Translations under genes and position numbers: made by a program
Shown: piece by piece, positions 24,926 through 31,841 of the stretch
How the letters are laid out: each line of letters starts with the position of its first letter
Numbering within the stretch: position 1 is the stretch's first letter
The notes under the pieces: generated by a model
Told to the model about the DNA's origin: nothing
Seen by the model: only the letters and a program-made list of their open reading frames with translations
Database searches by the model: none
DNA from: Streptomyces harenosi
GTDB taxonomy: Bacteria > Actinomycetota > Actinomycetes > Streptomycetales > Streptomycetaceae
Length of the DNA stretch: 41,748 bases
Direction of reading: 5' to 3'
NCBI RefSeq assembly: GCF_011008945.1
Contig: NZ_WYCT01000022.1
Coordinates: 1-41,748, forward strand

Positions 24926-25504
24926 ATGGTTGCTCCGTTCGACGCGACGGATTTCCGGCGCACCCTCGGATGTCTGCCGACCGGGGTGACGGTCATCACG
25001 GCCGTGACGCCGGCGGGCCGGCCCGTGGGCATGGCGTGCAATTCCTTCGTGTCGGTGTCGCTGGAACCCCCGCTGGTCATGTTCTGCGCGGGGGACACCT
25101 CGTCGACCCTGACCGATCTGCGCGGCAGCGGCACCTTCTGCGTCAACGTCCTCGGCAGCGGCCAGGGCGCGTTGTGCCGGCAGTTCTCCGTCAAGGGCGC
25201 CGACCGGTTCGCCGGGGTGAGGTGGACCGATGCGGCGGCCGGACCCGAACTGTGCGACGCGCTCGCCTGGATGTCGTGCGCCATCGACACCGAACACGTC
25301 GCCGGCGACCACGTCATCGTCATCGCCCGGGTGACCGGGCTGCGGGTGAACCAGGACGAGCCCGAGCCGCTGGTGTTCCACCGCGGCAGATTCGGATCGT
25401 TCCGCGAGAGCGCCGAACCGCTCGCGGCGGCCGGGGCACTGCCCCGCCAGGGGCCCGGCGCCGGCACACGGGCCCCCTCCGCCCGGCCGGGAGCCGCCGG
25501 TTAG
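24926..25504 (+). CDS. Flavin reductase-like (FMN-binding split-barrel) protein
   Basis: The 192-residue protein matches the flavin reductase domain found in reductase components of two-component monooxygenases: FRRTLGCLPTGVTVITA at the N-terminus, GMACNSFVSVSLEPPLVMFC in the middle, GTFCVNVLGSGQ, and HVIVIARVTGL before a final FHRGRFGSF. It would use NAD(P)H to reduce FMN or FAD for a partner oxygenase. No flavin-dependent monooxygenase is present in the window, so the partner is elsewhere. I chose the ATG at 24926: GGAGGAG lies six bases upstream, while the GTG at 24911 would place that site inside the gene. The last 25 residues are low-complexity and Ala/Gly/Pro-rich. It may be at the edge of the polyketide cluster. 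Confidence 0.88.
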   Translation: MVAPFDATDFRRTLGCLPTGVTVITAVTPAGRPVGMACNSFVSVSLEPPLVMFCAGDTSSTLTDLRGSGTFCVNVLGSGQGALCRQFSVKGADRFAGVRWTDAAAGPELCDALAWMSCAIDTEHVAGDHVIVIARVTGLRVNQDEPEPLVFHRGRFGSFRESAEPLAAAGALPRQGPGAGTRAPSARPGAAG

Positions 25505-26118
25505 GGCCCGGCTCCCCTCTTCTCGTCCCTCCCCGGGCGCGTGCGGCGGCCGGGGGCGCCGCCTGCCCGGACGCGGGTGACGGCGCAGCACGGGGAAGCG
25601 GTGCGGGAGGCAGCACGCAAGCGGTGCGGGCGGCCGGGCGGCAGCCACCGCTGCCCGGGCGCGGCACCGTCACGGGGGCGCCGTACCCGTCCCCGGTCGC
25701 CCCGGCGCCACGGCCGCCGCCGCCCCTGTCGGCGGCGGGGCCGCGGAATCGACTCTTCCTCCCTCATACTGCTCACCGTGGCAGAGACAGGGCGTCTCCT
25801 GGCGGCTCGCCGCCCTCCCCGCGCCTGGTGTGGCGGTCGCGCGCCGAGCCGGTCCTCCCGGTGCCCGCGGTGCCAGGCCCTCGCTCGTCGCTGCCCCCAC
25901 CACCGCCGTGTCCGAGGCCACGAGCCCTTCCCGGCCGGCACCGCGTCGTCCCAGGACGTTCCACGAGCAACTCCCGGCCGGCGGCCACAGCGCATCACGA
26001 CCGGGCCGTCGCAGGGACCCCGTGTGCCGGCGGACCGGCGAAAGCAGCGCACAGCAGTCGGTCGCACCATTCCTTCCCCAGGGCAGGCGGAAGGAATCCC
26101 AGTGAATTTGGAGCGTCG
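25505..26118. other. Gene-free region between flavin reductase and LuxR-type regulator
   Basis: The open frames on both strands here give Arg/Pro-rich translations without domains, so I see no gene in these 614 bases. It holds a structured hairpin just after the flavin reductase gene. The last 60 bases are clearly lower in GC and contain the ribosome site (GGAG at 26110-26113) for the regulator; the promoter should be in the right half but is not recognisable. Confidence 0.5.
25533..25570 (+). terminator. Two-part hairpin after the flavin reductase gene
   Basis: CCGGGC (25533-25538) pairs with GCCCGG (25565-25570), and inside it GCGGCG (25543-25548) pairs with CGCCGC (25557-25562). It starts 29 bases after the stop codon and is a reasonable terminator. 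Confidence 0.5.
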
Positions 26119-27102
26119 TTGTTTCCCAAACCACTCACCGGAAGTCTCGAGGTTTATGAATGGTGCTTAGACAGGGACGGATTCGCCGTCGAAGACATCG
26201 CGCACGCATTCGGCTTCGCACCGGACGCGAGCGCGGACATCGTCGCCAACCTCCTGGAACTCCAGCTCATACGGACAACCCGTGACCGCCACGCCTGGTT
26301 CGTCCCGGTGGACCCGGGCATCGCCTACTCGCAGGTGCTGACCCCCAATGAGCGCGACCTCATCGAGCGGACCCTGGCCATAGGCCAGCTCCGGAACGAC
26401 CTCGCGCGCCTCTCCCTGGTCTTCCGGTCGAGCAGGTTCGCCAGTCAGTACAGCAACTCCTTCGAGATCGTGAAAGTCCCCGCGGTGGTCAGATCGCTGC
26501 TGGCCGAGGCGGCGGCCGGCTGTTCCCACGAGGTGGTCTGCATGCGCCCCGACAGCGGGCAGTCGGCCGGTGACTGGGCCGAGACGCAGGCCCGGGACTT
26601 CCAGATGCTGAGCCGGGGCGTGCGCCTGCGCGCCCTTTACCAGCACACCGCGCGGTTCGACACTCCGATCCGCGAGCACGCGGAGAAGCTGATCGACTCC
26701 GGTGCCGAGACACGGACGGCGGGGGCGCTCCTCGGCCGGATCATCATCTTCGACCGCACGTCGGCGTTCATTCCGTCGAGCGACGAGGACGGCGGTGCCG
26801 TGGTCGTCCAGGAGCGCTCGCTCATCGACTTCCTCTACTCCTGCTTCGAGCACGTCTGGGCGACCGCCAAGAAGTTCGACACCGGGCGGGCCGAGATCGA
26901 CGCCGTCAGCGAGGACATGAAGAAGGAGATCGTCAAGATGCTGATCTCCGGAGCCAAGGACGAGGCCATCGCCCGGCGCCTCGGCATGTCGGTCCGCACC
27001 TGTCGCAAGCACATCGGGCAGGTCATGCAGATGTTCGGTGCGACGAGCCGGTTCCAGTTCGGCTACCTGGTCAAGGAGGCCGACCTGGAGGAGGACGTGT
27101 AA
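26119..27102 (+). CDS. TrmB/LuxR-type transcriptional regulator with TTG start and TTA codon
   Basis: About 327 residues. An N-terminal winged-helix region of the TrmB type (DGFAVEDIAHAF, then SADIVANLLELQLIRTTRD) is followed by a central domain of about 190 residues (EVVCMRPDSGQSAGDW, VRLRALYQHTARFD) and a C-terminal LuxR helix-turn-helix (LISGAKDEAIARRLGMSVRT, CRKHIGQVMQMFGATSRFQ). Proteins with this layout are common pathway regulators in Streptomyces biosynthetic clusters. The only suitable start is the TTG at 26119, with GGAG five bases upstream. Codon 17 (26167-26169) is TTA, which needs the bldA tRNA, so expression should be developmentally delayed. A strong terminator follows at 27133. 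It most likely activates the polyketide cluster to its right. Confidence 0.85.
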   Translation: MFPKPLTGSLEVYEWCLDRDGFAVEDIAHAFGFAPDASADIVANLLELQLIRTTRDRHAWFVPVDPGIAYSQVLTPNERDLIERTLAIGQLRNDLARLSLVFRSSRFASQYSNSFEIVKVPAVVRSLLAEAAAGCSHEVVCMRPDSGQSAGDWAETQARDFQMLSRGVRLRALYQHTARFDTPIREHAEKLIDSGAETRTAGALLGRIIIFDRTSAFIPSSDEDGGAVVVQERSLIDFLYSCFEHVWATAKKFDTGRAEIDAVSEDMKKEIVKMLISGAKDEAIARRLGMSVRTCRKHIGQVMQMFGATSRFQFGYLVKEADLEEDV

Positions 27103-27132
27103 CGCCGGCCGGTACCGGTGGTCCGGCAGGCC

Positions 27133-27159
27133 GCCGGGGGGCGGCGTCCGCCCCCCGGC
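27133..27159 (+). terminator. Terminator after the LuxR-type regulator
   Basis: A perfect 12-bp stem (GCCGGGGGGCGG with CCGCCCCCCGGC) with the three-base loop CGT begins about 30 bases after the regulator stop codon. Confidence 0.7.
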
Positions 27160-27492
27160 CCCGCGGCGCGCGCCCGCTCCGGGGCCGGCCGCCCCCTGCC
27201 AGTGTTCCCCCGAGCGCCGGTCGAGGACCCCTCGAGCGAGCTTCCTCAAGTGGAAGTGCAGCTTGATGAGCGGATGGCGGGGTGGAGTCCGGCAGGCGTT
27301 CTGCTACATCCTCTGGGCTGTTGCCACAGCGCAACCGCAGAGTTGTTCACTGCACGCCATCGGGGGCCGTTTCCATGTTTTCTCACCTCGCACCGCCGGT
27401 CAGCCGAAGTAGTGCGTGCTGCGTTCGTGGGGCCACGGCGGCGAGGTGAGTCGCGCCCGGAGTGAAGGCGCGCATTTGTTTCCAGCTATTTC

Positions 27493-27514
27493 TTACCGAT
27501 CGGACGTCCGGTAA
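27493..27514. promoter_or_regulatory. 22-bp inverted repeat resembling a gamma-butyrolactone-receptor operator
   Basis: The element reads TTACCG-N10-CGGTAA; 8 of 11 half-site positions are mirrored. Length and half-site (CCGGTA on the right arm) resemble the ARE boxes bound by ArpA/ScbR-type receptors. It lies 239 bases before the first gene of the extender-unit operon. A receptor-like TetR gene is present at the other end of the window. Confidence 0.5.
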
Positions 27515-27752
27515 TTCATCACAGGCGATGGTCTTACTGTCGACGTCACGGCACATGTGACTCGGAACCGACGGGCCACCTTTTCCTCTCGCGCACATCG
27601 AGCGCGACTTTCTCGATTTCGGGCAACGTGCTTTCCGGGTGTCATTTCCAACGTCAAGCTGAGGTGGTCATGCGCGGTTTCGTGGTTGGTGCCGTCGGCT
27701 GGGGGCCGTACCCGCCCCTCGCCGATGCGGCAGAGGCAGGTGCGGGGGAGCG

Positions 27753-28613
27753 ATGACGGAGAACAGGGGGGCACCGTGGCTCGCGGTGTTCGGCGCGGGA
27801 GTGATGGGCATCGGCATCGCGGCCCTCGCCATCGGGCGCGGAGTGCCGGTCACGCTCGTGGACGTGGACCAGGCGCGGCTGGGCACGGCACGCCGCCGGG
27901 TGCGGGACGAACTGCGGCTCGCGCACCTGACGGGAGCGCTGCCGCGCACCGGACCGGCCGGTGAGCTGCGGCTCGCCGAGTCCGCGGCGGCGGTGGGGGA
28001 CGCCGCCTGGGTGATCGAGGCGATCACCGAGGCCGCGGAGCTCAAGGCCAAGGTGCACCGCGAGATCGCCTCCGTGGTGGCGCCGGGGACGCTGCGCGTC
28101 ACCAACACCTCGTCCATCCCCGTCGACGAGCTCGCCGGGCAGGTACCCGGACCCGAGGACCTGGTCGGCGTCCACTTCATGAACCCGCCCTACCTGATCG
28201 GCACCCTGGAGGTGGTGCGCGGGCCGCGCACCGGCGAGCGCGCCATGACGGCCGTCGAAGCCCTGCTGTCCACGCTGGGCAGGAAGGGGATCGTGGTCGG
28301 CGACGGCCCCGGCTTCGTCACCAGCCGGGTGCTGCACCGCATGATCAACGACGCGGCCAACGTGGTCGAGGAGGGCCGGGCCACCGTCGAGGACGTCGAC
28401 GCCCTGATGGAGGGCTGCCTCGGGCATCCCACGGGCCCGCTGAGGACGGCCGACCTGATCGGGATCGACAACCTCGTCGACTCGCTGACGGTGCTGCACG
28501 AGCGCACCGGGGACGACAGCTACCGCCCGAGCGAGCTGCTGCTGCGCAAGGTCGCCGAGGGCGACCACGGGCGCAAGACCGGACGCGGCTTCTACGACTA
28601 CGGCGTGCGCTGA
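27753..28613 (+). CDS. fkbK: 3-hydroxyacyl-CoA dehydrogenase-like protein of methoxymalonyl-ACP biosynthesis
   Basis: A 286-residue protein with an N-terminal Rossmann domain (VFGAGVMGIGIA), INTSS-like TNTSSIPV, the catalytic His141 in VHFMNPPYL, and a C-terminal helical dimerisation domain ending KTGRGFYDYG. In the methoxymalonyl-ACP pathway the FkbK-type enzyme oxidises the C2 hydroxyl of glyceryl-ACP, using NAD. Length and motifs match this branch of the 3-hydroxyacyl-CoA dehydrogenases, and the four following genes supply all other pathway steps. The ATG at 27753 has GGGGGAG only two bases upstream, a close but usable ribosome site. Its stop shares one base with the methyltransferase start. 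It is the first gene of the five-gene operon. Confidence 0.9.
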   Translation: MTENRGAPWLAVFGAGVMGIGIAALAIGRGVPVTLVDVDQARLGTARRRVRDELRLAHLTGALPRTGPAGELRLAESAAAVGDAAWVIEAITEAAELKAKVHREIASVVAPGTLRVTNTSSIPVDELAGQVPGPEDLVGVHFMNPPYLIGTLEVVRGPRTGERAMTAVEALLSTLGRKGIVVGDGPGFVTSRVLHRMINDAANVVEEGRATVEDVDALMEGCLGHPTGPLRTADLIGIDNLVDSLTVLHERTGDDSYRPSELLLRKVAEGDHGRKTGRGFYDYGVR

Positions 28614-29305
28614 TGGCCGGCCAGGTGGAGCTGAGCGAGCGGCTGCTCGACTACGTGCGGTCGGTGTCCCTGCGGGACGACGAGATCCTCCGCGACCTGG
28701 TCGCCGAGACGGCGTTCATGCCGGCCATGAACGCCATGGTGACCATGCCCGAGGAGGGACAGCTGCTCGCCATGCTGGTCGGGCTGACCGGGGCCACCCG
28801 GGTGCTGGAGATCGGCACCTTCACCGGTTACAGCACGCTGTGCATGGCGCGGTCGCTGCCCCCCGGCGGGCGTATCGTCACCTGTGACGTCAGCGAGCGC
28901 TGGACGAAGGTCGCGCAGCGGTACTGGGAGCGCGCCGGGGTCCGCGACCGGATCGAGCTGCGGCTCGGGGACGGCGCGGAGACCATGGCCACGTTGCTCG
29001 CCGAGAACGGGGCCGAGACCTTCGACCTGGTCTTCATCGACGCCGACAAGACCAGCTACGCCCGCTACTACGAGGCGGCGCTGACCCATCTGCGGCCCGG
29101 TGGCCTGGCCGTGCTGGACAACACGCTCTACTTCGGGCGGGTCGCAGACCCGGAGGCGACCGACCCCGACACCGAGGCCATCCGCGAACTCAACGCCTCG
29201 CTCCTGGCCGACCGCAGGGTGGAGCTGTCCCTGCTCGTCATGGCGGACGGGATCACGCTGGCGCGCAAGAACGACACGGTGCAGTCACGAAGGGACTTCT
29301 CATGA
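28613..29305 (+). CDS. fkbG: SAM-dependent O-methyltransferase of methoxymalonyl-ACP biosynthesis
   Basis: A 230-residue class I methyltransferase of the cation-dependent (CCoAOMT-like) group: SAM-binding VLEIGTFTGYSTLCMA at about residues 64-79, CDVSERW, then LVFIDADKTSYARYY with the metal-binding Asp and LAVLDNTLYFGRV. It would methylate the C2 hydroxyl (as enediolate) of hydroxymalonyl-ACP to give methoxymalonyl-ACP; FkbG of the FK520 cluster does this. It overlaps both neighbours (TGATG with fkbK, ATGA with the ACP gene), so it is made in step with them. Because this gene is present, the extender unit should be methoxymalonyl rather than hydroxymalonyl. Confidence 0.92.
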   Translation: MAGQVELSERLLDYVRSVSLRDDEILRDLVAETAFMPAMNAMVTMPEEGQLLAMLVGLTGATRVLEIGTFTGYSTLCMARSLPPGGRIVTCDVSERWTKVAQRYWERAGVRDRIELRLGDGAETMATLLAENGAETFDLVFIDADKTSYARYYEAALTHLRPGGLAVLDNTLYFGRVADPEATDPDTEAIRELNASLLADRRVELSLLVMADGITLARKNDTVQSRRDFS

Positions 29306-29577
29306 CGGACTCGACGACCGAACTGCCGGTCGCCGCCATCGAACAGCGCATCGGCGCGTTCCTGGCGGCGAAGACCAAACTGACCTGGGAGCCGGAGGAG
29401 GACCTGTTCACCTCGGGCGCGGTCTCCTCGCTCTTCGCGATGGAGCTGGTGGTGTTCGTGGAGAGCACGTTCCAGGTCGCGGTGGAGGGCCCGGACCTCG
29501 CCATGGACAACTTCCGTACCGTGCGCGCCATGAGCTCGCTGGTGACGCGGCTGCGCAGCGGCGGTGACGGTGCTTGA
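29302..29577 (+). CDS. fkbJ: Free-standing acyl carrier protein for glyceryl/methoxymalonyl unit
   Basis: A 91-residue ACP. The phosphopantetheine site lies in SGAVSSLFAMEL; Ser43, just before the Leu, is the modified residue. The sequence around it is that of the FkbJ group, which carries glyceryl and later methoxymalonyl units, rather than of PKS or fatty-acid ACPs (DSL motif). FkbH loads it with a three-carbon unit from 1,3-bisphosphoglycerate, FkbI and FkbK oxidise the unit and FkbG methylates it. A PKS acyltransferase then takes the unit from the ACP. Its ATG overlaps the methyltransferase stop and its end overlaps the next gene by 14 bases. Confidence 0.92.
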   Translation: MTDSTTELPVAAIEQRIGAFLAAKTKLTWEPEEDLFTSGAVSSLFAMELVVFVESTFQVAVEGPDLAMDNFRTVRAMSSLVTRLRSGGDGA

Positions 29578-30670
29578 GGCCCTGACCGCGCTGGTGACCG
29601 AGACGGTCGCCGACGCGGCGGGTGAGTGGGACGTGGCGGGCGAGATACCCGCCGGCGTCCTGCGGGGGCTGGGCGCCAAGGGTGTGCTGTGCGCCGAGGC
29701 CGCCCCCGAGTTCGGCGGCCTGGGCCTGTCCGGGACGGACAACGGGGCGCTCACCGCGCACACCGGCACCCTGTGCAGCTCCCTGCGGAGCGTGATGACC
29801 TCCCAGGGGATGGCCGCGTGGACGATCCAGCGGTTCGGCGACCCGGCGCAGCGGGCCCGGCACATCGGCCGGCTCACCGGCGGGGACCTGGCCGCGGTGG
29901 CGTTCAGCGAGCCGGGCGCCGGCAGCGACCTGGCCGCCATGACCACCGAGATCCGCCGCGAGGGCGGCGGCATCGTCGTCGACGGCACCAAGACGTGGAT
30001 CACGGTCGCCGGCTACGCCGACCTCATCGTCGTCTTCGGCCGTCACGGAAGCGGCGGCGCCGTCGCCCTGGTGCCCGCCTCGGCTCCCGGCGTCCGGGTG
30101 ACCCGGGTGCCCGAGCCGCTCGGGTGCCGCGCGGCCGGACACGCCACGGTGGTGCTCGACCACGTACGGCTGCCCGAGGAGAACCTGCTCGCGGTGGCCG
30201 GTCAGCCGCTGGCCATGCTGACCACCATCGCGCTGACCTACGGCCGGCTCTCGGTGGCCTGGGGATGCGTCGGCATCCTCCGCGCCTGTCTCACCGCCGT
30301 CGCCCGGCACGCCGCACAGCGCGAGCAGTTCGGCAAGCCCCTGCTGCGCCACCAGCTCGTCGCCCGGCACCTGGCCGAGCTGTACGCCGCGGAACGCACG
30401 GCGACGTTCGCCTGCGAACGGGCGAGCCGGAGCTGGGACAGCGGTTCGCCGGAGCAGGTGCCGGCGTCGGTCCTCGCCAAGCACGTGGCGGCCGGGAACG
30501 CGGCGCGCGGCGCGGCGTCGGCGGTGCAGGTGCTCGCCTCCGCCGGAGCGGCGGGCGGACACGTGGTGGAGCGGGCGTACCGCGACGCGAAGTTGATGGA
30601 AGTCATCGAGGGCAGCAACGAGATCTGCCAGCTGATGCTCGCCGAGCACGCCGCCTCGTCGGCGCGCTGA
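29564..30670 (+). CDS. fkbI: Acyl-CoA dehydrogenase-like flavoprotein acting on glyceryl-ACP
   Basis: A 368-residue acyl-CoA dehydrogenase: helical N-terminal domain, the flavin-contact loop VAFSEPGAGSDLAAM, middle beta-domain with GTKTWITVAGYADL, and C-terminal helices with REQFGKPLLRHQLVARHLAE. Near the end, EVIEGSNEICQLMLAEH holds the Glu that is the catalytic base in this family. In the methoxymalonyl-ACP pathway FkbI acts on the ACP-bound glyceryl unit, oxidising C3 to the carboxyl level together with other steps. The start is a GTG at 29564 (or 29570), inside the ACP gene, with no strong ribosome site, so translation depends on coupling. The length is normal for FkbI homologues. Confidence 0.9.
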   Translation: MTVLEALTALVTETVADAAGEWDVAGEIPAGVLRGLGAKGVLCAEAAPEFGGLGLSGTDNGALTAHTGTLCSSLRSVMTSQGMAAWTIQRFGDPAQRARHIGRLTGGDLAAVAFSEPGAGSDLAAMTTEIRREGGGIVVDGTKTWITVAGYADLIVVFGRHGSGGAVALVPASAPGVRVTRVPEPLGCRAAGHATVVLDHVRLPEENLLAVAGQPLAMLTTIALTYGRLSVAWGCVGILRACLTAVARHAAQREQFGKPLLRHQLVARHLAELYAAERTATFACERASRSWDSGSPEQVPASVLAKHVAAGNAARGAASAVQVLASAGAAGGHVVERAYRDAKLMEVIEGSNEICQLMLAEHAASSAR

Positions 30671-30695
30671 CCGGCCGCACCAAGGGGGAGCTGAC

Positions 30696-31787
30696 ATGTC
30701 CGAAGCACAACCGATCGTGAAGTGCCTGGTCTGGGATCTCGACAACACCCTGTGGAAGGGCACGCTCGTCGAGGACGGCCACGTCGAGGTCGACGACGCG
30801 GTCCGCAAGGTCGTCATGGAACTCGACGCGCGTGGAGTGCTGCAGGCCGTGGCGAGCCGCAACGACCACGACGAGGCGTGGGCGCGCCTGGAGGAGCTGG
30901 GCCTGGCCGAGTACGTCGTCCTGCCGCACATCGGCTGGGGCCCGAAGTCGGAGTCGGTGCGCCGGATCGCCGAGCGGCTGAACTTCTCGCTGCGGACGCT
31001 CGCGTTCATCGACGACCTGCCGACCGAGCGCGCCGAGGTCGCGTACCACCTGCCGGACGTCCGCTGCTACCCGGCCGAGCAGGCCGCAACGCTGCTCGGC
31101 CTGCCCGAGTTCAGCCCCCCGGTGGTCACCGTCGACGCGCGACGTCGCCGCCGGATGTACCAGGCCGGGTTCGAGCGGGACCAGGAGCGGGAGAAGTACC
31201 AGGGCGCCGACGAGGACTTCCTGCGCTCGCTCGGCCTGGAGATGCGCATCGGCAAGGCCAGGGACGAGGAGATCACACGGGTCGAGGAACTCACCCTGCG
31301 GACCAGCCAGATGAACGCCACCGGCGTGCACTACTCCGACGCCGCGCTGCGCTCGCTGCTGTCCGACGCGGACCACGAGGTGCTGGTGGTCTCGATGACC
31401 GACCGCTTCGGCCCGCACGGCGCGGTCGGCGTGATCCTGATCGAGAAGACACCGCGGGCCTGGCGCATCAAGCTGCTGGCGACCTCCTGCCGGGTCGTCT
31501 CGTTCGGCGCGGGCGCGGTGCTGCTGCGGTGGCTCACCGACGCCGCCGCCCGCGCCGGTGTGCACCTGGCCGCCGACTTCCGGCGCACCGACCGCAACCG
31601 GATGATGGAGGTGGCCTACCGGTTCGCGGGATTCACCACCGCGCGGTGCGACTGCCTCGCCTCCTTCTCGCCGCCCGAGGGAACCGAGTGCCTGCATCTG
31701 GAACCGGTCCGCCAGGACCCGCCGGCGACCATGCGCGTCATCGCCCCCGAGCCGCTCGCCGGCGGGCCGCGCACGCCATGGCGGTAG
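30696..31787 (+). CDS. fkbH: FkbH-like glyceryl transferase/phosphatase (HAD type)
   Basis: A 363-residue HAD-family protein of the FkbH type. The nucleophile region WDLDNTLWKG has Asp14 and Asp16; AFIDDLPTERAEV holds the later acidic pair; TSQMNATG and LLATSCRVVSFG are typical of the C-terminal FkbH half. FkbH-like enzymes take 1,3-bisphosphoglycerate, remove a phosphate and pass the glyceryl unit to the dedicated ACP, the committed step of methoxymalonyl-ACP supply. The ATG at 30696 has GGGGGAG about six bases upstream. It is the last of the five pathway genes and lies 25 bases after fkbI. About 54 bases separate it from the SARP gene, and no hairpin is seen between them, so the regulator may be cotranscribed. 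Confidence 0.93.
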   Translation: MSEAQPIVKCLVWDLDNTLWKGTLVEDGHVEVDDAVRKVVMELDARGVLQAVASRNDHDEAWARLEELGLAEYVVLPHIGWGPKSESVRRIAERLNFSLRTLAFIDDLPTERAEVAYHLPDVRCYPAEQAATLLGLPEFSPPVVTVDARRRRRMYQAGFERDQEREKYQGADEDFLRSLGLEMRIGKARDEEITRVEELTLRTSQMNATGVHYSDAALRSLLSDADHEVLVVSMTDRFGPHGAVGVILIEKTPRAWRIKLLATSCRVVSFGAGAVLLRWLTDAAARAGVHLAADFRRTDRNRMMEVAYRFAGFTTARCDCLASFSPPEGTECLHLEPVRQDPPATMRVIAPEPLAGGPRTPWR

Positions 31788-31841
31788 GCGGGGAGCGGCC
31801 GCGCGGTTGACGCACCACACGAACGATCTTCGGGGGATTCC

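Larger units (their letters stand above)
27103..27752. other. Long upstream region of the methoxymalonyl-ACP operon
   Basis: After the regulator's terminator, these 650 bases hold no gene but are unusually AT-rich for this genome, especially 27290-27660. They are therefore the likeliest control region of the right-hand cluster. Visible elements are CTTCC-TCAAGT-GGAAG (27241-27256), the 22-bp inverted repeat at 27493-27514, and GTCAC/GTGAC arms near 27545-27561. The true promoter cannot be fixed from sequence. Confidence 0.5.

Noticed and set aside
24121..27102. A 993-codon open frame ending in the LuxR-type regulator.
   Set aside because: Its first two thirds overlap the SDR and flavin reductase genes in another frame and have no domain; the regulator begins at TTG 26119.
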